Origin: Microbulbifer bruguierae
Lineage (GTDB): Bacteria > Pseudomonadota > Gammaproteobacteria > Pseudomonadales > Cellvibrionaceae
DNA: 64,000 nt
Reading direction: 5' to 3'
Assembly (NCBI RefSeq): GCF_029869925.1
Contig: NZ_CP118605.1
Location: 3,872,001-3,936,000 of the forward strand
The translations under genes were made by a program, and so were the position numbers. The first letter of the stretch is position 1, and each line of letters opens with the position of its first letter. Of the stretch, positions 61,976 to 64,000 are shown in pieces. The notes beneath the pieces were generated by a model that saw only the letters and a list, made by a program, of their open reading frames with translations, did not search any database and was not told the origin of the DNA.

Positions 61976-64000
61976 ATGTTCCAGAAAACGAAATTGAGCT
62001 CCTCGCTCCAGAGGGCGACATCGACGACGCTGTCACGTACCGCCGCGGCCGTGGCCGGCGTGTTGTTTTCAGTATCTGTTGCCGCTCAGCAGTCAGGAAG
62101 TATCGAGGGAACGGTTTATCTCGATGACAAGGTAGAAGCGGCAGGTGTAACAGTAACCGCCACCAGCCCGGTGATGCCAAAAAGCCGAACAGTGCAGACC
62201 GATGCTGACGGTGACTTCCGGTTGCCGGCGCTGATTCCGGGTACCTATACCCTGACTTTTACTACCGAAGACGGAATTACCCGTAAAGTGCAGGCCCGGG
62301 TGCTGCTGGATCAGCGCTCGAATATTTCCGTCGTAATGATGGATGGCGATGCCGGCCAGTTGGAAGAAGTGGCCGTTCTCGGTGAGAAGATCGAAATGGT
62401 TGGTGGGGGTGCGTCTCTCTCCAATGCCTTTGGGGCGGATGTCATCGACGCACTGCCCGTTGGCCAGAGCTACCGCGATGTGATGAAGCTGCTCCCGGGC
62501 GTTCAGCTTACCGCAGACGCCACCCGCGGCCCCAATGCGGGTGGTAGTGGCCAGGACAACACTTACGCTTTCGACGGCGTTAATGTAACCCTGCCAATGT
62601 TCGGTACCCTTTCCGCCGAACCGTCGAGCCAGGATATCGAACAGGTTTCGGTAGATCGCGGTGGTGCCCGCGCGGTCGGTTTTAACCGCGCCGGTGGTGT
62701 CAGCGTTGATACCAAATCCAAGTCCGGTACCAATGAATACAAGAGCAGCTTTAACTACAGAATTCAGCCTTCCAGTCTTTCCGAGCCCGAAGAAGATGGT
62801 ATCCAGGAAGACACCGAATACAGCTGGCTTACCGCCAATGTCAGCGGTCCTTTGATCGAAGATACGCTGTTTTTCTACGGTTCTTACTATGGGCCCAGAG
62901 AAACCCGCGACAACAAGGAAACGGCGTACGGCCCGACCAAGGATTATCGCAGTGAGCGCGATGAATATTTCGGCAAGCTGACGTATGCGGTTACCGAAGA
63001 CATCCTTCTCAATGCCAGTTACCGCACCTCTGACCGCCTGGGTAAAGGCGTCTCGATTAGTGAATTTGAAGACGATTCTGTTTCCAATGGTGAGAGCGCA
63101 ACTCAGGATATCATCACCTTTGATGGTTCCTGGATTATCAGTGACGCCACCACATTTACCTTCCAGTACAGTGATTTCGCCCAGGAATCCGGCGGGCGTC
63201 CGGATACGCTGCTTGCCGTTCAGCCTGAGTACGAAGGCGCTCTGGATATAGCAAACCTGGATCAGATGGGATATTTCGATGTTCCCAATCTGGATTTGGG
63301 CAACGCCGATTATGACAACGTGGTGGCGCAACAGTTGATCGACCAATACGGTTATATCAGCGACGGGCAGCGTGTAGGTGGCGGTGCTGTTGGCGGATAC
63401 CGGGATATAAGTACCCAGGGGTTCTATCGCAAAGGTTTCGAGATGGCCCTTGAGCATCGGTTTGAGATCGGTGCGACCAGTCACGAGCTGCATCTCGGTT
63501 ATCAGTGGTCTGAAGGTAAAGAAGACCTCTGGCGCCGCTCCAATGGCTGGGGACAGATTGAGTATGTGGGCGGTGAGGAGTTCACCGAAGGTGGCGAGGC
63601 CGTCTATTTCCGTTCCAAGACCGAACAGATGAGCTTTGTGAATGAGAGCGGAAGCGCCGTTTCATCCATTGTTTCCTATACCGAAGCCAATAACTTCGAA
63701 ATCAACGACGTTATTACCTGGAATGATTTGACCTTTAATGTTGGCATACTGGTAAGTGAGGATACTTACTACGGCCAGGGGTTGAAGGAAAATTCCGCGA
63801 ACTATTCCGGGTTTGAGCTGGCTCCGGGTCACAAGTACGAAATGCACAATATCGATTGGAAAGACATGATCCAGCCGCGCCTCGGTGTTACCTGGGCGTA
63901 TAACGGTGAAGATACTGTCTTTGCCAACTTCGCCCAATACAATCCGCAGGCGAGCTCGTTGGCCCGAGCGGCTTCCTGGGACAGAAACACCCAGAAACAG
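61976..64000 (+). CDS. Oar-like TonB-dependent receptor, partial (3' end outside window)
   Basis: The first 675 codons of a large outer-membrane receptor. A signal peptide (about 37 residues, ending SVAAQ) is followed by a carboxypeptidase-regulatory-like beta-sandwich (SGSIEGTVYLDDK, DGDFRLPALIPGTYTLTF) at about 40-110. The plug domain is then at about 130-260: LPVGQSYRDVMKLLPGVQ, NTYAFDGVNVTLPMFG, IEQVSVDRGGARAVGFNRAGG. Barrel strands follow. This order is that of Oar-type receptors, often duplicated in polysaccharide- and protein-degrading marine bacteria. The ATG 61976 is preceded by GGGAGG. The ligand cannot be inferred. Confidence 0.85.
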   Translation, partial: MFQKTKLSSSLQRATSTTLSRTAAAVAGVLFSVSVAAQQSGSIEGTVYLDDKVEAAGVTVTATSPVMPKSRTVQTDADGDFRLPALIPGTYTLTFTTEDGITRKVQARVLLDQRSNISVVMMDGDAGQLEEVAVLGEKIEMVGGGASLSNAFGADVIDALPVGQSYRDVMKLLPGVQLTADATRGPNAGGSGQDNTYAFDGVNVTLPMFGTLSAEPSSQDIEQVSVDRGGARAVGFNRAGGVSVDTKSKSGTNEYKSSFNYRIQPSSLSEPEEDGIQEDTEYSWLTANVSGPLIEDTLFFYGSYYGPRETRDNKETAYGPTKDYRSERDEYFGKLTYAVTEDILLNASYRTSDRLGKGVSISEFEDDSVSNGESATQDIITFDGSWIISDATTFTFQYSDFAQESGGRPDTLLAVQPEYEGALDIANLDQMGYFDVPNLDLGNADYDNVVAQQLIDQYGYISDGQRVGGGAVGGYRDISTQGFYRKGFEMALEHRFEIGATSHELHLGYQWSEGKEDLWRRSNGWGQIEYVGGEEFTEGGEAVYFRSKTEQMSFVNESGSAVSSIVSYTEANNFEINDVITWNDLTFNVGILVSEDTYYGQGLKENSANYSGFELAPGHKYEMHNIDWKDMIQPRLGVTWAYNGEDTVFANFAQYNPQASSLARAASWDRNTQKQ

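Overview
The window looks like the chromosome of a GC-rich marine gammaproteobacterium. The housekeeping block yhbY / rlmE-ftsH-folP-glmM-tpiA-secG-tRNA-Leu(GAG) has the gammaproteobacterial order. Exported polysaccharide and outer-membrane functions (alginate-export-like porin, CE12 esterase, Oar-like TonB receptor, exported GH3) fit a Cellvibrionales lineage such as Microbulbifer; that placement is inference from gene content.

Layout. 0-9 kb: partial porin (minus strand), mobA and a ModA-like binding protein, pntAB transhydrogenase, a large lipoprotein with an HExxH motif, and a CE12-type acetylesterase. 8.9-15.9 kb: the conserved housekeeping block. 16-40 kb: an accessory region that begins directly after tRNA-Leu(GAG), where rimP-nusA-infB normally follow. 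It holds (a) a WYL regulator in operon with an AddB-like nuclease and an AddA-like helicase-nuclease; (b) two small unknown genes and an ApaH/PrpE-like phosphatase; (c) a type I restriction operon hsdM-hsdS-[PD-(D/E)XK + DUF4268 protein]-hsdR; (d) an McrB-like / DUF2357-McrC-like pair; (e) a divergent WYL-like regulator with a palindrome; (f) a small AT-rich operon with a MazG-like protein; and (g) two orphan genes. 40.3-43.1 kb: a YebC-family regulator and a carboxylesterase.

43.2-58.2 kb: a catabolic island. It contains two PuuE-like C-N hydrolases, an isochorismatase-type amidase, two CaiB/BaiF CoA-transferases, two HMG-CoA-lyase-family lyases, a LeuCD-type hydro-lyase, a sodium/solute symporter, a flavin monooxygenase, an Asp/Glu-racemase-family protein without the usual cysteines, a bicupin, and a GntR/HutC regulator. 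Three copies of an inverted repeat (about TTGNTATA-N4-TATAACAW) lie upstream of the regulator and in the two divergent promoter regions, suggesting one regulon. The gene content suggests opening of a nitrogen heterocycle or cyclic imide, amide hydrolysis, hydration of a cis-unsaturated dicarboxylate, CoA activation and retro-aldol cleavage to central metabolites; the substrate is unknown.

58.5-64 kb: an exported NagZ-like GH3 lipoprotein convergent with an AmiD-like amidase lipoprotein, then the first 675 codons of an Oar-like TonB-dependent receptor that runs off the window. No CRISPR array, rRNA, transposase or integrase was seen.
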